Origin: Mesostigma viride
Lineage: Eukaryota > Streptophyta > Mesostigmatophyceae > Mesostigmatales > Mesostigmataceae
Direction of reading: 5' to 3'
NCBI GenBank assembly: GCA_009746045.1
Contig: RPFO01000253.1
Span: forward strand, 1,624,888-1,688,887
DNA length: 64,000 nucleotides
Below are positions 10,601 through 20,776 of the stretch, one piece after another (position 1 is the first letter of the stretch; each line of letters begins with the position of its first letter). A program made the translations under genes and the position numbers. The notes below the pieces were generated by a model. That model had not been told where the DNA came from. It saw only the letters and a list, made by a program, of their open reading frames with translations, and did not search any database.

Positions 10601-13600
10601 CGAGGATGAAGACCTCGTTGATCTCGAGCTTTCCGAGGACAAGGCGAAGCGAGAGGAGAAGCTACGCCGGGAGGCCGAACGCCTTCGGGAGGAGGCTCAG
10701 CTGCGCCGGGAGCTGGAACAGCAGCGCGAGCTTGAAGCACATCGCGAGGCGCAGCTGCGTGTTGAGAATGAGATGGACAGGATCGCCCGGGAGCTCGCGG
10801 AGAGGCAACGGGAGAGGGATCGGGTGGTTCGGGCAGGCTTGCGCGCGGGACCGGCAGGTGCGCGCGAGGCGCCTCCCTATGTGCTGCGCAAGAAAAGTGA
10901 GCTCTTTACCTTTGCTCACCGGCGCATCGCTCGCAACTTTCGGCGCATGGCAGGGGATGTCTTGCAGGAAACAGACTCCTCGGTCGAGATGCAGCCAGGG
11001 GAGCGGGGTGAGGACCTGGTCCTGATGGACCCGGCCATGGTTGAGGCGGAGCGACTGGCCAAGATTGAATACGCCCGGCATTGCCAGCGCAAGGCAAAGC
11101 GGGCGATGGCCAGGTCCATGGCAGAGAATAGCTCGGCACGGGAGCGTGCAGCCAGGGAGGCACAGCACCGGGAACTGCGCAGACTGCGGGCGAAGGCGCA
11201 CGCAGCCATGGAGAAGACCCGGCGTCATCAGGCGCGCTTGGACGCAGCCATGAAGCGGTCGGAGGCGGCGCTGGCGGCGATGGTGGGCCCGGCTAGGAGG
11301 GAGCAGGAGGCCCGGCTGGCACGCAAGAGCCGGAGGAACGCACGCGCCCTGGACAGGCGCATGCGCAAGGAGGAGAGGGCCCTCCGCCGGTATCAGGAGG
11401 CGGCCCGGACCTGGGCGCTGCAGGGCGAGTTTGGAGACGCCATTCGCTTTGAGCGTGGTCTGGCCCTCCCCCTGGTGCTCCCCTGTCCTTCCCCTCGTCG
11501 CCATCCTCCTCTGGATGCGACCGCTGGGGCGTAGACGATGGTCCACACCCCGCCTTCCACTTTCCTTGGCGAACCCGCTTGGCGGCCCTCAGCAGTTGCT
11601 CTACTGCTTTTGCTGCCCGCGCCCGCTTGGTCGGGTTGGCCTCCGCTGCGTCCAGCTCCTGGTGTAGCAGGGCGGCAATGCGGTCCAAATCAAGGTCCGT
11701 GTCGGTCTGCAAAGTGGGTGCGGGTGCATGTGGGGGGTGGTGGGTAAGGGGTGTCTGCGCCAGCGATTACTCGCTCACGCGCTTGCAGCAAAGCCGCTCC
11801 TCGCTGTGCTCGGGCTGGCTGCGGTGTACGCATGAACTCCAATACCGCGTCTTCGGTCACCGGCTCATGGGGCGCCAGACCACGCTCAAAGCGAATGGCG
11901 TCTCCAAACTCGCCCTGCAGCGCCCAGGTCCGGGCCGCCTCCTGATACCGGCGGAGGGCCCTCTCCTCCTTGCGCATGCGCCTGTCCAGGGCGCGTGCGT
12001 TCCTCCGGCTCTTGCGTGCCAGCCGGGCCTCCTGCTCCCTCCTAGCCGGGCCCACCATCGCCGCCAGCGCCGCCTCCGACCGCTTCATGGCTGCGTCCAA
12101 GCGCGCCTGATGACGCCGGGTCTTCTCCATGGCTGCGTGCGCCTTCGCCCGCAGTCTGCGCAGTTCCCGGTGCTGTGCCTCCCTGGCTGCACGCTCCCTA
12201 GCCAAGCTGTTCTCTGCCATGGACCGCACCATCGCTCGCTTTGCCTTCCGCTGGCAATGCCTGGTGTACTCGATCTTGGCCAGTCGCTCGGCCTCGACCA
12301 TGGCCGGGTCCATCAAAACCAGCTCCTCACCCTGCGCTCCTGGCTGCATCTCCACCGAGGAGTCTGTCTCCTGCAATACATCCCCAGCCATGCGCCGAAA
12401 GGTGCGCGCTGTGCGCCTGTGCGCAAAGGTGAAGAGCTCGTTCTTCTTGCGGAGAACGTATGGGGGCGCCTCGCGCGCACCTGTCGGCCCCGCGCGCAAA
12501 CCCGCCCTCGCCACCCGATCCCTCTCCCGTTGCCTCTCCGCGAGCTCCCGGGCGATCCTGTCCATCTCGTTCTCAACACGCAGCTGCGCCTCGCGCTGTG
12601 CTTCAAGCTCGCGCTGCTGCTCCAGCTCCTTGCGCAGCTGGGCCTCCTGCCGAAGGCGCTCTGCCTCGCGGCGGAGCAGCTCCTCTCGCTTCTCCCTGTC
12701 CTCCGGCAGCTCGAGATCCACGAGGTCCTCGTCCTCGTCGTAGCCATCCGACGGGATATCCCCCAGTACCGGCACCACCCTCCCCGGCCCCGTAACCATC
12801 TCGGGTGCCGTGGGCTGCCCTTCAGCCGGTGGTGCATTGGGACGCCAGACATTGTATATCGGCGGCCTCGCCGCCAGCTGATCCAGGAACCGCGGGTCCT
12901 CGTCCGAAGACGAGCGACCACTGCCGGCATCGCTGCCAGCGTGATCACCCCTACCCTGCCGGCCCCGCACTGCCGCCCGGTAGTCCAAATCTTCGGACGA
13001 CGGGGACAGGCTTGACTCCGAGGAGCCCTCACGATCAGAAACGTTCGACATTTTAAAATGATAGAGTAGGATAAAAACTGTGAGAGTTTTTATAAATGCA
13101 AGTTATGGCACTCGTGCAATGGATGCGAACGTGTGTTGGATTATGCAATGGCTGGCATAAAATCAATCCATGCAAGCTTGCCAAGCTGGATTGCATGGGC
13201 ACGTAGGTTAGGGTAACCTAGCTATCCTGCACTAGTGCTAACCAATGAGGTGCTGACTCCGTCCAGCTAGATCTACTCCAGCTAGGACTGATACGATGCC
13301 CACAGGCAACGACTGCCTAGCAGCACTACGTGGATGATCCTGGACCTCCCCTAGGACCTCCGTACAGGACTAGCACTGCAGCCCACCTTCTGGTCTGCCT
13401 CACAGCTCATAACCCTACCACATGGATACCCACGTGCGTGTGGCCTACATATCTCAGTGCTAATATCTAGCACCCACGTGCCCAATATGGCACGTGCGGA
13501 TCTAAACCCTAGTAGAGATATGTCCAGTGTACTACACCACCGTCCATGTCCGTATCCCACTTGGGAGACGGGGACAACGCCACGTGTACTGATAGTCTAG

Positions 13601-16600
13601 GCCTGAGGCCCTAGAATAACTCTCATCCCTCCCTTTTATTCGGGCCCCTCATCCCTCCCTTTTTTCGGGCCCCTCATCCCTCCCTTTTATTCGGGCCCCT
13701 CATCCCTCCCTTTTATTCGGGGTCCTCATTATTCCTCCCCCAGGGCTGCGAGGCGGCGCGCGCCCCCCCCAAGCCGCGCTGGCATGCCGACCTCAAGGAG
13801 GAGCAGCGGCGCGACGGAGGACCTGCCCGCCGGCACGCCAACGGGGGAGGTGCGTGCGCCAGCAGTTGCTGAGCGTACGATGCTAGTGGTGACAAGGCGA
13901 CCAGGGAATCACATCACGGGCGTGTGCGGAGTGTGCAAGGGAGAGCATGGCGCATGCACGGCCTGTGGCTTCCGATTTATGGGCATCAGGCATGCGTTTC
14001 ACGTCGTGAGTGCTTGCTTGGTGTATGGCTAGCTGGGAAGTGAAGTTGGCCGTCGGAAGGAAGCGCTGTGTGAAAGTCGCGCTGGCAACAGCACCCGCGT
14101 ACGCAACGTCCTAGCTTGGTCTCACGCACTTGTTCTCCATGAAATCAGTTTTTGCTGTCATGACGTGAGTCAAAGAGAACGGTGCTATGTTCTAATCTAT
14201 TCTAGCAATGGACTGATAATATAATGGTGCTAGTTGCATCAGTCTGTCGCTCCATGATCCTGGGTATCTGTGATGCGGACTTGGCCGCTTGTCGTGTTTC
14301 ATGTACTGGCCAGGATCTGCAGACCGACTAAAAGTGGAAGTACCATGACACTTGTACACCTCGCTCTTCTGATTTTCACCCCTGTTAGTTAAGGCACCCT
14401 CGTTGGTTGCTGCGGTCCCATTTGTTTGCCATGGTAGCGCCCTCGTTGGTTGATGCGGTCCCATTTGTTTGCCATGGTAGCGCCCTCGCTGGTTGCTGCG
14501 GTCCCATGTGTTTGCCATGCTGGTACAGCACTTCTCTAATTGTTGACATACTATGGTAGCGCCCCGAGGGTTTTCCCCAGTACGCATCTCCTCCTCCATC
14601 ATTTCCTCTGGCTAGCTGCAACGTTGCCAACCAGTCACTAACCCTGCTCGCTTGGCACGGTGAACCGCCACCACCACCGCCGCCGCCGCCGCCACCACCA
14701 TCCTCCCCGCCCCGCCCAACCACCGCCACCACCATCCCCCACTCCCAGGCTGGGTGGGTGCGTCCGCCCATGTCTCCCCCGACTGCTGGGTGGGCCCCCG
14801 CGCACGCGTGTGGGGGCGCGCGCGCGTTGAAGCTGGCGCCCGCATCCTCGGCCGGTCCATCATCAAGGACGAGGCCGTGGTGTCGGGGCCAGGTGTCGTC
14901 GTGTCAGGCCGCGCTATCGTTCAGGGCCAGTCGCGCGTGGAGGCGGGCGCCAAAGTGCGCGGGTGTGCGGTCGTGGACGCGCGTGCGGTGCTGGGGGGCA
15001 ACGCGCGTCTCCTGGAGTATGTGCAGGTAAAGTACAGGCACGGAGGTGTGGAACTTTGTGTGTGTGTGTGTGTGTGTGTGTGTTAGGGGGGGGAGGGGCC
15101 TGTGTGTGTTGTTGTTGTTGATAACTTACATGGAAAGAACGAGTCTAAGGGAGTAGAAGGTATTGCTGGATGGACGAAGTTGGGCGTGCCCCCACTGGAT
15201 CAATAGCCTCATCACGGTATCGTGGCGAAAATCATCACGGGAATGTGGTGGCCTCTATCGCCAGGATCACAGGTCATAATCGTGGTGCCTGTGGTCATTA
15301 CCTCCCCCCCCTTGTAACTTGATGGAATGCTCCCCTCTCTCACTGGACGGTCTGCTCACTACTCTTATCTCGCTGGGTGCTCCTTGTGCTTCCTTGTTGG
15401 GGTGAGGTGGGCATGTCATTCATGTGCGGTGTACGATGCGGGGTAGATTTCATTTTGTCGCATGGCTGTTGGGTTTTCTGCTATTTCTGTTCTTGTGTGG
15501 TGGCCCGATCGACCGCAGCTGCTCGGGGATGGCCGCGCGGAAGGGCAAGCGATCATCAAGGGATTTGGCGAGATCCACCTCTGCAAGGACAAGCCGCTCT
15601 GCGGCGGCGCTGTGTGCGGGGAGGACCTGGAGGTGCACCTGGACCAGTGCCCGGACGCCCCTGGACCGGTCACAGGCGGCCGGTTGTATGACTACATGGC
15701 CAACGAGCAGCTCAAGAGCAAGGACGGCGACATGGCGGAGAACCACCACCTGTACGCGCACTACAAGTGTGCAGCGCCCCGCCTCATGCTTCTGCGGGAC
15801 GACTTTGCGGATAACGTGGGCACGCTGCGGGGCGGGGCGGGGTTTGCGGTAGGTCTACCCCGGCATGTATGTTCATTGAAAGTGGTAAATTACGGGAATG
15901 AGACAGGCAACACCGACAAAGGGTAAGACAGGAGCAAGCGAATAACGATCCAAGCCAATATACAACAAACAAGCGCAGGCAGGCACCAGCGCTGCCGGCC
16001 CACCGGAGGGCCCTGAGTAGATCTAAACTGCGTGGGCCGGCTTGTATGTGTATGTATAGTATGCACTAGAGTATGTAAGTATATATACGGATCTCTACGG
16101 ATCTTCCAGTTTTCAGGCCTGTGCTGATGGTCTCGTTTGTATATAGAGCTTCTAAGCTAAGAGCTTCCGTTAAGAGCTTCTAAGCTTTTAGTAGTATATG
16201 TTTTCGGGCATGTATGATTGATGGTCCTGCGATGAGGCGGATTCTGTACGTCAATCCTTGTGGAAGGAGAGCACGCGACTTTCTCTGGCTGGGCTTGGGA
16301 TGGACTCTGCGACGGGGTGACTGGGTTTATTTTCCGGGTAAATGGGTATTTTTATTTACCCATAGGAGTATCAATAGGTGAAGAGGTACCACGTATCGAC
16401 CAGCTGGTGACTGGGTTTATTTATTCACGTTCTGTGGTTGTTGATGTTGAGGGTAGTCCAAAGTGTGAAGTGGTTCCTACTGTGAGCATGCGCGTGAGTA
16501 GTTTGAAGTTCAGGGAGTTTGTGGCAGTGAGAGAAGGTAGTGCAAATTATCGAGGGCGCCCTCCCTCCTTCTCGTTGTGTACAGGGGTTGGTTGGAGGTT

Positions 16601-17887
16601 CTTTTTCGCAACTCACGTGATGCAGCCACGTGCTTATTTATTAATTTATTCATTGCAACCCACCTGATACGAATGTGCTGAAAGTTGAATTTACTACTTT
16701 AGGTATTTGAAGGTATATATTAAGCTATAGGGTAAATAATCCGTTTCAACCTGCGATCCGGTCTCTTATCTCTCCATGTCCATCACTGTTGACGGTGATG
16801 GCTCTTTGCATTTTGCCGACAGCTGCTGTCCATGTGGGGATGCATATTTGGGGCAACGTCAGCTTGCGGTCACTGAAACATTGACACATCCTGTATACAT
16901 GCATAGCCCCCGTTAATAATATCTGGCGGCCATGCAATCTTGACAGCCAGTCCACAGGCCAGGAGCTATCTTGTATCATGTTCCACTGGCCTTGTCCTGT
17001 CTGACATAACACTGCTCAGCTAGAATTGCTCTCTGCATCACACTAACTCAATAGCCTATCATTTATGCATGACCTGTCTTTCCATGACAACAACTGTCCA
17101 CCTCAACGGCTCAACCCCTGTGCTCTCACCCTCCACCTCGACCCGCCCTGCAACCCCCCTGTGAACCTGCCAGTATGGGCAAGTTTCCGTCGGCGCGTCT
17201 GGCTGGCCGGGCTCCACAGCCCACCCTTCAAGCACCGGACCCGAACGGGTCTTCCTCAGCCTGCGCGGCGATGGCCAGTACGTTCTATTTGAGGGCCATC
17301 TATTCGATGCCGAGGACTTTACCGTGGATTGCCTTGTTCGGCGGTCCAGCCCCGATGGCAGCGGCGTGTTGCTTGATTTCTTCGGCAAGCCCGAACCCAG
17401 CAGCGTGCTCAACAACCCGATGACGGGCCGATTTTATATCGACCTTGGCAGCGGCATGGATGCCGGCCAGGTGTGGATCGAGCGGCAGTGGGATGTGGAA
17501 CTGGGGGGTAGCCTGGGTGAGGGAGGAGGGATGTCGCAGGCAGGGACATACAGTGGTGAGTCTCCCAGTGGTCTGCCCCCAGCGCGCGAGGTCGTGGCGT
17601 GCCGGAGCACAGTTTCGTTCCCCGTCGGGGTGTGGGAATGGCTCACCGTGAGCAAGCAGGAGGACTGCATGCGTATCTTCTTCGGGCAGCAGCTGGCGGG
17701 CATGTGTGAGTTCGATCGTATGGTCAGCCCGGGGGATGGCGGTGGGTTGCACTGGGGCTACCTGGGGCGGAGTGTCGAGGGGGACTGCTTCATGGGAGAC
17801 ATTGCTGACCTGGCGATTTACCGCAAGGGCGTGCAGAGCGTCCAGGAGGTGGTCCAGCTCCGGCAGTGGAGGGGTGTCACGATGTAG
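7676..17887 (+). CDS. Beta-helix (hexapeptide repeat) plus LamG-like domain protein, 5' incomplete
   Basis: Firm exons: 7676-7882, 13744-13849, 14749-15026, 15519-15848, 17174-17887; phases match (0/0, 0/1, 1/0, 0/0, 0/stop), giving 544 aa. Exon 14749-15026 begins GWVGASAHVSPDCWVGP, then short repeats (ARVWGRARVEAGARILG, AVVSG) that continue into 15519. This is the spacing of a left-handed beta-helix as in YdcK-like hexapeptide proteins, which often start with a GGWV-type motif. The last exon resembles a laminin-G/concanavalin-like fold: FTVDCLVRR strand, WEWLTVSKQ, and the closing GDIADLAIYRKGVQSVQEV motif typical of LamGL domains. Function is unknown; carbohydrate or surface binding is an inference. 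The 7676 exon (69 codons) has no family match that I recognise. The first exon lies upstream; candidates are at 6896. Intron 7883-13743 carries a minisatellite and a palindromic element. Confidence 0.68.
7877..8040 (+). repeat. Degenerate tandem copies of a splice donor
   Basis: The donor TTTCTCAAG/GTGCGC at 7882/7883 is followed by GTCCTTCAAGGTAGGAC (7906), GTCCCTCAAGGTACCA (7950) and GTCCCTCGAGGTGCAAA (8010), spaced about 40-60 bp. These look like decayed duplicates of the exon end plus intron start. Confidence 0.5.
8077..8280 (+). other. Coding-like segment inside the 5.9-kb intron
   Basis: A 67-codon open frame follows a plausible acceptor (CCTTGCAG, ending 8075) and ends in TAA at 8278-8280. 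It reads with coding-like composition (DCSTWVASLETDAQEETW). It does not fit the phase of the flanking exons, because exon 7882 ends in phase 0 and this needs phase 2. It may be an alternative last exon or a captured exon fragment. No family recognised. Confidence 0.25.
8776..9717. repeat. 26-bp minisatellite, intronic, left part
   Basis: About 35 copies of a 26-bp unit containing CTCATCCCTCCCTTTTATTC, with a variable stretch (GGGCCC, GGGTTC, TCGTTC). It is interrupted at 9718 by palindromic element 3 and resumes at 13622 in the same orientation. Proline/serine-rich ORFs over it are read-through. Confidence 0.95.
9713..9717. other. Target-site duplication of element 3, left copy
   Basis: CTCAT directly outside the left end; the partner is at 13622-13626. 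The unit CCCCTCATCCCTCCC is rebuilt when one copy is removed. Confidence 0.75.
10287..11534 (+). CDS. Element 3 left-arm ORF: coiled-coil protein, 3' end altered
   Basis: Start at 10287 (MSNVSDHDGSSESS) is chosen because the right-arm copy starts at the same Met. The N-terminal about 120 residues are acidic and Ser-rich; about 120-200 and 270-400 are E/R/K-rich with heptad-like spacing (long coiled coils). After the RFERGLA segment (11464) the reading frame runs into the spacer and the last 23 codons are not homologous to the twin. Function unknown; possibly a structural or DNA-associated protein of the element. Confidence 0.55.
   Translation: MSNVSDHDGSSESSLSPSSEDLDYRAAVRGRQARGGHAGSDAGSGRSSLDEDPRYIDQLASRPPVYNVWRPSAPPAAGQPTAPELVTGPGRVVPLLGDIPSDGYDEDEDLVDLELSEDKAKREEKLRREAERLREEAQLRRELEQQRELEAHREAQLRVENEMDRIARELAERQRERDRVVRAGLRAGPAGAREAPPYVLRKKSELFTFAHRRIARNFRRMAGDVLQETDSSVEMQPGERGEDLVLMDPAMVEAERLAKIEYARHCQRKAKRAMARSMAENSSARERAAREAQHRELRRLRAKAHAAMEKTRRHQARLDAAMKRSEAALAAMVGPARREQEARLARKSRRNARALDRRMRKEERALRRYQEAARTWALQGEFGDAIRFERGLALPLVLPCPSPRRHPPLDATAGA
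11690..13051 (-). CDS. Element 3 right-arm ORF: coiled-coil protein, longer copy
   Basis: 453 codons from ATG 13051. It is collinear with the left copy but with many conservative changes (RFLDQLAARPPIYNVW versus RYIDQLASRPPVYNVW). It continues past the arm end with PVTEDAVLEFMRTPQPAR. A possible intron (donor GTAATC at 11770, acceptor TTTGCAG ending at 11707) would join it to an open frame beginning TDTDLDLDRIAALLHQ (11706 downward). That frame then runs into the left arm, so the natural 3' end is lost at the palindrome junction. Confidence 0.55.
   Translation of the reverse strand: MSNVSDREGSSESSLSPSSEDLDYRAAVRGRQGRGDHAGSDAGSGRSSSDEDPRFLDQLAARPPIYNVWRPNAPPAEGQPTAPEMVTGPGRVVPVLGDIPSDGYDEDEDLVDLELPEDREKREELLRREAERLRQEAQLRKELEQQRELEAQREAQLRVENEMDRIARELAERQRERDRVARAGLRAGPTGAREAPPYVLRKKNELFTFAHRRTARTFRRMAGDVLQETDSSVEMQPGAQGEELVLMDPAMVEAERLAKIEYTRHCQRKAKRAMVRSMAENSLARERAAREAQHRELRRLRAKAHAAMEKTRRHQARLDAAMKRSEAALAAMVGPARREQEARLARKSRRNARALDRRMRKEERALRRYQEAARTWALQGEFGDAIRFERGLAPHEPVTEDAVLEFMRTPQPARAQRGAALLQARERVIAGADTPYPPPPTCTRTHFADRHGP
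13622..13743. repeat. 26-bp minisatellite, right part, abutting the acceptor
   Basis: Four further units, with a second CTCAT at 13622. The array degenerates into TCCTCATTATTCCTCCCCCAG, so the 3' splice site of exon 13744 is built on an array-like end. Confidence 0.85.
13850..14748. repeat. Intron with a roughly 43-bp, 3-copy repeat
   Basis: At about 14393-14525 a unit with GGTTGCTGCGGTCCCAT and TTTGCCATGGTAGCGCCCTC occurs three times. A CCACCGCCGCC-rich tract precedes the acceptor (14665-14745). No gene seen in the rest. Confidence 0.6.
15849..17173. other. Intron before the LamG-like exon
   Basis: AT-richer DNA with small internal repeats, for example GAGCTTCTAAGCT and TAAGAGCTTC around 16147-16185 and two copies of GTGACTGGGTTTATTT (16317 and 16405). 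No gene recognised. Confidence 0.5.
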
Positions 17888-18748
17888 CTCTAATTAGGAA
17901 CATAACTCCGTTGGAAGTATATGTAGCACATATCCCAGAGAAGGGGCATATGGGTGTCACGATGTAGCTCTAGCTACGTTGATAGTGTAGAAGCATGCTT
18001 AATTAATTAATTAATTAATTAATTAATTAATTAATAGTGTAGAAGCAGGCTTGGTTTAAGTTATAGTAGCATATTTCCGTGTGCAATGGCAGGTGGCCGG
18101 CCTACACCTTTATATTAGTGCTTCGTCCTTGAGCGCATGGCAGGCCGGCCCAGGCCTGGCCGTGCGCGGTGACGGCCTGGCCACCCCTGGACTTTCCGCG
18201 ATAAAAAGGGCAATTAAGGACATGTGCTATCCTAGAAAGTACGTCTTGCTACGAAATAAATAATGGAAGCGGGGGGATTTAATGTAGCACTCCGGTCAGC
18301 TAGATGGCATTGCAGACTACAACGTTCTGAAGTTATTATAAAGCTGCATGTGAGCAAAACGGTAAGCTAGGGCCGGCTCATGCATGCCATGTGTGCACGT
18401 GTACGATCGAGGCGCATTGCATGCATGTGCACATGCATGTAGATCTGATTCTCATTTACATATTGTCGGTCTTTCATATGTTTAGATACCTCCGTCTGGA
18501 GGATGTATGTAACACATATCCCTGCGCGAAAGGGTATCAAAATTTGAACAATGGATAACCAACCTGCAGGTGGGGGATGCATACTGCCACCTGCTCTGGG
18601 TGCACAAGGTGCACCTGCACCACCGGCCATATAACTCAGCAGCTCTGCAAAGTTGCGCACATGGGGTGGAAGATTAAAAATTGAATTATAACATGACAAG
18701 GTGCTGACATGGGGGGCAAGATGATCATGGCTAATCAATAGCTAGGGC
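17888..18748. other. Intergenic region with a TTAA microsatellite
   Basis: Contains (TTAA)n at 18000-18034 and a repeat of GGGTGTCACGATGTAGCTCT at the stop codon of the LamG gene (17873) and again at 17951. No gene seen. Confidence 0.5.
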
Positions 18749-18760
18749 ATGGCTTCTCAG

Positions 18761-19049
18761 TGATTTGGAACAATTAAGATGATGGACACTGCCAAGTGGG
18801 CCAGGTCATAGAGGACAACGAACCCCCTCCCGTGGGGAAGCGCCGGCCCGCGTTTGCATGCAAACACACGGGAAGCACGCTAGACAGGACCCCTAGGGTA
18901 GAGCGCTTAGAATAGAGTTGGCTTGCACATCATGATGTTGTAGATAGATCAGACCGGTAGGATTGTGTGTCCCCATATCCATCCATCGGGGTTAATGCTC
19001 CGTGACTCCCGAACGGGAGCACGAGTCTCATTAATTAATTAATTAATTA
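18761..19049 (+). mobile_element. SINE-like retroposon with (TTAA)n tail
   Basis: A 289-bp insert is flanked by the 12-bp direct repeat ATGGCTTCTCAG (18749-18760 and 19050-19061). The 3' end is (TTAA)n. A TGCCAAGTGGG near the 5' end resembles a pol III A box; no convincing B box. A diverged copy lies in the opposite orientation at 63427-63742. No coding capacity. Confidence 0.65.
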
Positions 19050-19386
19050 ATGGCTTCTCAGCAGAGAGTACGTGGCTCTCTGCATAGGCAAAGTGTGGCT
19101 AGTAAGAGGCTAATACGTCATCGGGTGTGGGTCCCATCATGGGCATACACATGGGCGTGGGCCATGTCAGCGATTCTCATATTATTGCGCCAAATGAACT
19201 TTCATTACAGGATCACACTGCAACAGTGCATATTATACATGTGCTCGCTTTGAGACCTAGCCAGGCAGACAAACCTTGCCTAGGTAGCAATACTATGGCG
19301 TACAGGGACTTGCTGATGGCCATACAACTGAACAGTTTCTTCCTACAAGTGATTGATGGATCGCTATTGCAGGGCTTTCATATAAT

Positions 19387-19641
19387 TCGGTGTTCTCTGA
19401 ACGTAGTTTCTTTATAACAGATGAGAATGAACGCCGCTATGTGAGTGGTACTACGGGACGGTGGGCCTTGGGCTGGACCGGTTCCATGAGTTAGAATTAG
19501 TTGGCCAGTTTTGTATGGCCATTTCTAGTTCGTTAAGTTAAGTAGCAATTAAGTTATTGTTGCTGACGGCTCATGAGGCGAGCCCGGGTTACGCCGCCCT
19601 AAAGTGCCATTTGCACAATGTTCTAGGTCTCTTTTTCTTGT
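19387..19641. repeat. Direct repeat C, copy 1 (255 bp)
   Basis: Apparently identical to 22732-22986. It starts TCGGTGTTCTCTGAACG and ends CTCTTTTTCTTGT. Not bounded by TG/CA and no coding capacity, so not an ordinary LTR. Confidence 0.9.
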
Positions 19642-20068
19642 AATCGGATGTATGGGGTATGGGTATGGCGGATTACAAGAAATTTAATGCTGCCCTAATC
19701 GCGTCAGCCTTTTGGCTGGCGGTGGCCGATTCGAGATGGCGCGTGACTGACATAGCTTGAACAGTCACGTGACTGTGCAAAAGAAATTAGAATTACCCTC
19801 GTCGGTTTTCTCCCCGCAGCTGGGTTCTTGGCCGACGAGAGACTATAAAATACTTCGCGTTTGCCTGCGCGTGGCACCTGTACGGAACTCTGAAACCATG
19901 AGTAAGATTTCCGTGCCGCGCTGCAGTGCCTACCGCTTTGCTGCGGAATGTCGCAGCAGGGTTGCAGTTCCTGACTGCTGACTGCCGAAGGAAGGGTGGT
20001 CGGGTTACTTTTAGTGGGCATTGTGATGGACGACAAGTCTGTCGGCCCTCGCGTAAGTAGAAAAATAT

Positions 20069-20196
20069 TTCATGTCCCACGTAGCTCCCACAAAAACCAG
20101 CATCTTCATTAAAACAATAAGTGGAAGCATACATGTGACACTAATTGACATGCCCGGAGGCACGCCGTTCAAGGCCCTTCATGAAGTACGTTGCCC
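20069..20196. repeat. Direct repeat A, copy 1 (128 bp)
   Basis: Identical by eye to 20649-20776. Begins TTCATGTCCCACGTAGC. Separated from repeat B by only 33 bp. Confidence 0.9.
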
Positions 20197-20229
20197 TAGA
20201 GGCAACCAAGACAAGGGTGGGTGGGTGGG

Positions 20230-20650
20230 GAGCAAAGAAAGAGGCCGACAAAACCAGCCAGAGCGGCTTTTAGTCGCAAAACCTCCCTTATCCCTAGCTA
20301 ACTGACGTCATTAAACCCTTATGTTTAGTGGATGCTAGTAAGACGCTAACCGTACAGACCGGGGGTAGAATATCCCGAATCTGCACGGCTAGTATTAAAT
20401 AATGCGTAGGTTGTTCTTTTCAGGGGCACTGCACCTCACGCCCCGTTCCGCCCGGGTATAATCAACCCAAGCGCGGAACGCACATTTTATTTAATTCATT
20501 TTTCAACCATGCACTATATTGCATCTACTAATCACAAAAGCTCTAGCCAAACAGCTACGAGTAAACACTGCGACCTATAAGCCGCTCATCCAGCGGCCTC
20601 TTGTTCCCGCATTCACGTATAGAAGAAACTCCGTTCAAAGAACCCCGATT
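20230..20650. repeat. Direct repeat B, copy 1 (421 bp), abutting A copy 2
   Basis: Identical by eye to 21613-22033. Order is A1-B1-A2-835 bp-B2, so an A-to-B unit was duplicated in tandem and one copy lost, or never had, the 835-bp middle. Confidence 0.9.
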
Positions 20651-20776
20651 CATGTCCCACGTAGCTCCCACAAAAACCAGCATCTTCATTAAAACAATAA
20701 GTGGAAGCATACATGTGACACTAATTGACATGCCCGGAGGCACGCCGTTCAAGGCCCTTCATGAAGTACGTTGCCC
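20649..20776. repeat. Direct repeat A, copy 2 (128 bp)
   Basis: Second copy of repeat A, joined directly to the end of B copy 1 with two shared bases (TT). Confidence 0.9.

Larger units (their letters stand above)
9718..13621. mobile_element. Palindromic element 3 with 5-bp target duplication
   Basis: Ends are AGTTATTCTA (9718) and its exact complement (to 13621). Arms 9718-11464 and 11874-13621 are inverted copies with a 409-bp spacer. The 26-bp minisatellite lies on both sides in one orientation, and CTCAT is present at 9713-9717 and 13622-13626. Removing the element plus one CTCAT restores a normal repeat unit, so this is a true insertion. Each arm carries one copy of a coiled-coil protein gene. 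No transposase domain is recognisable. Confidence 0.9.

Noticed and set aside
10662..11546. 294-codon minus-strand ORF in element 3, and the plus-strand ORF 11579-13015
   Set aside because: Antisense shadows of the coiled-coil genes, open because of high GC at third positions.
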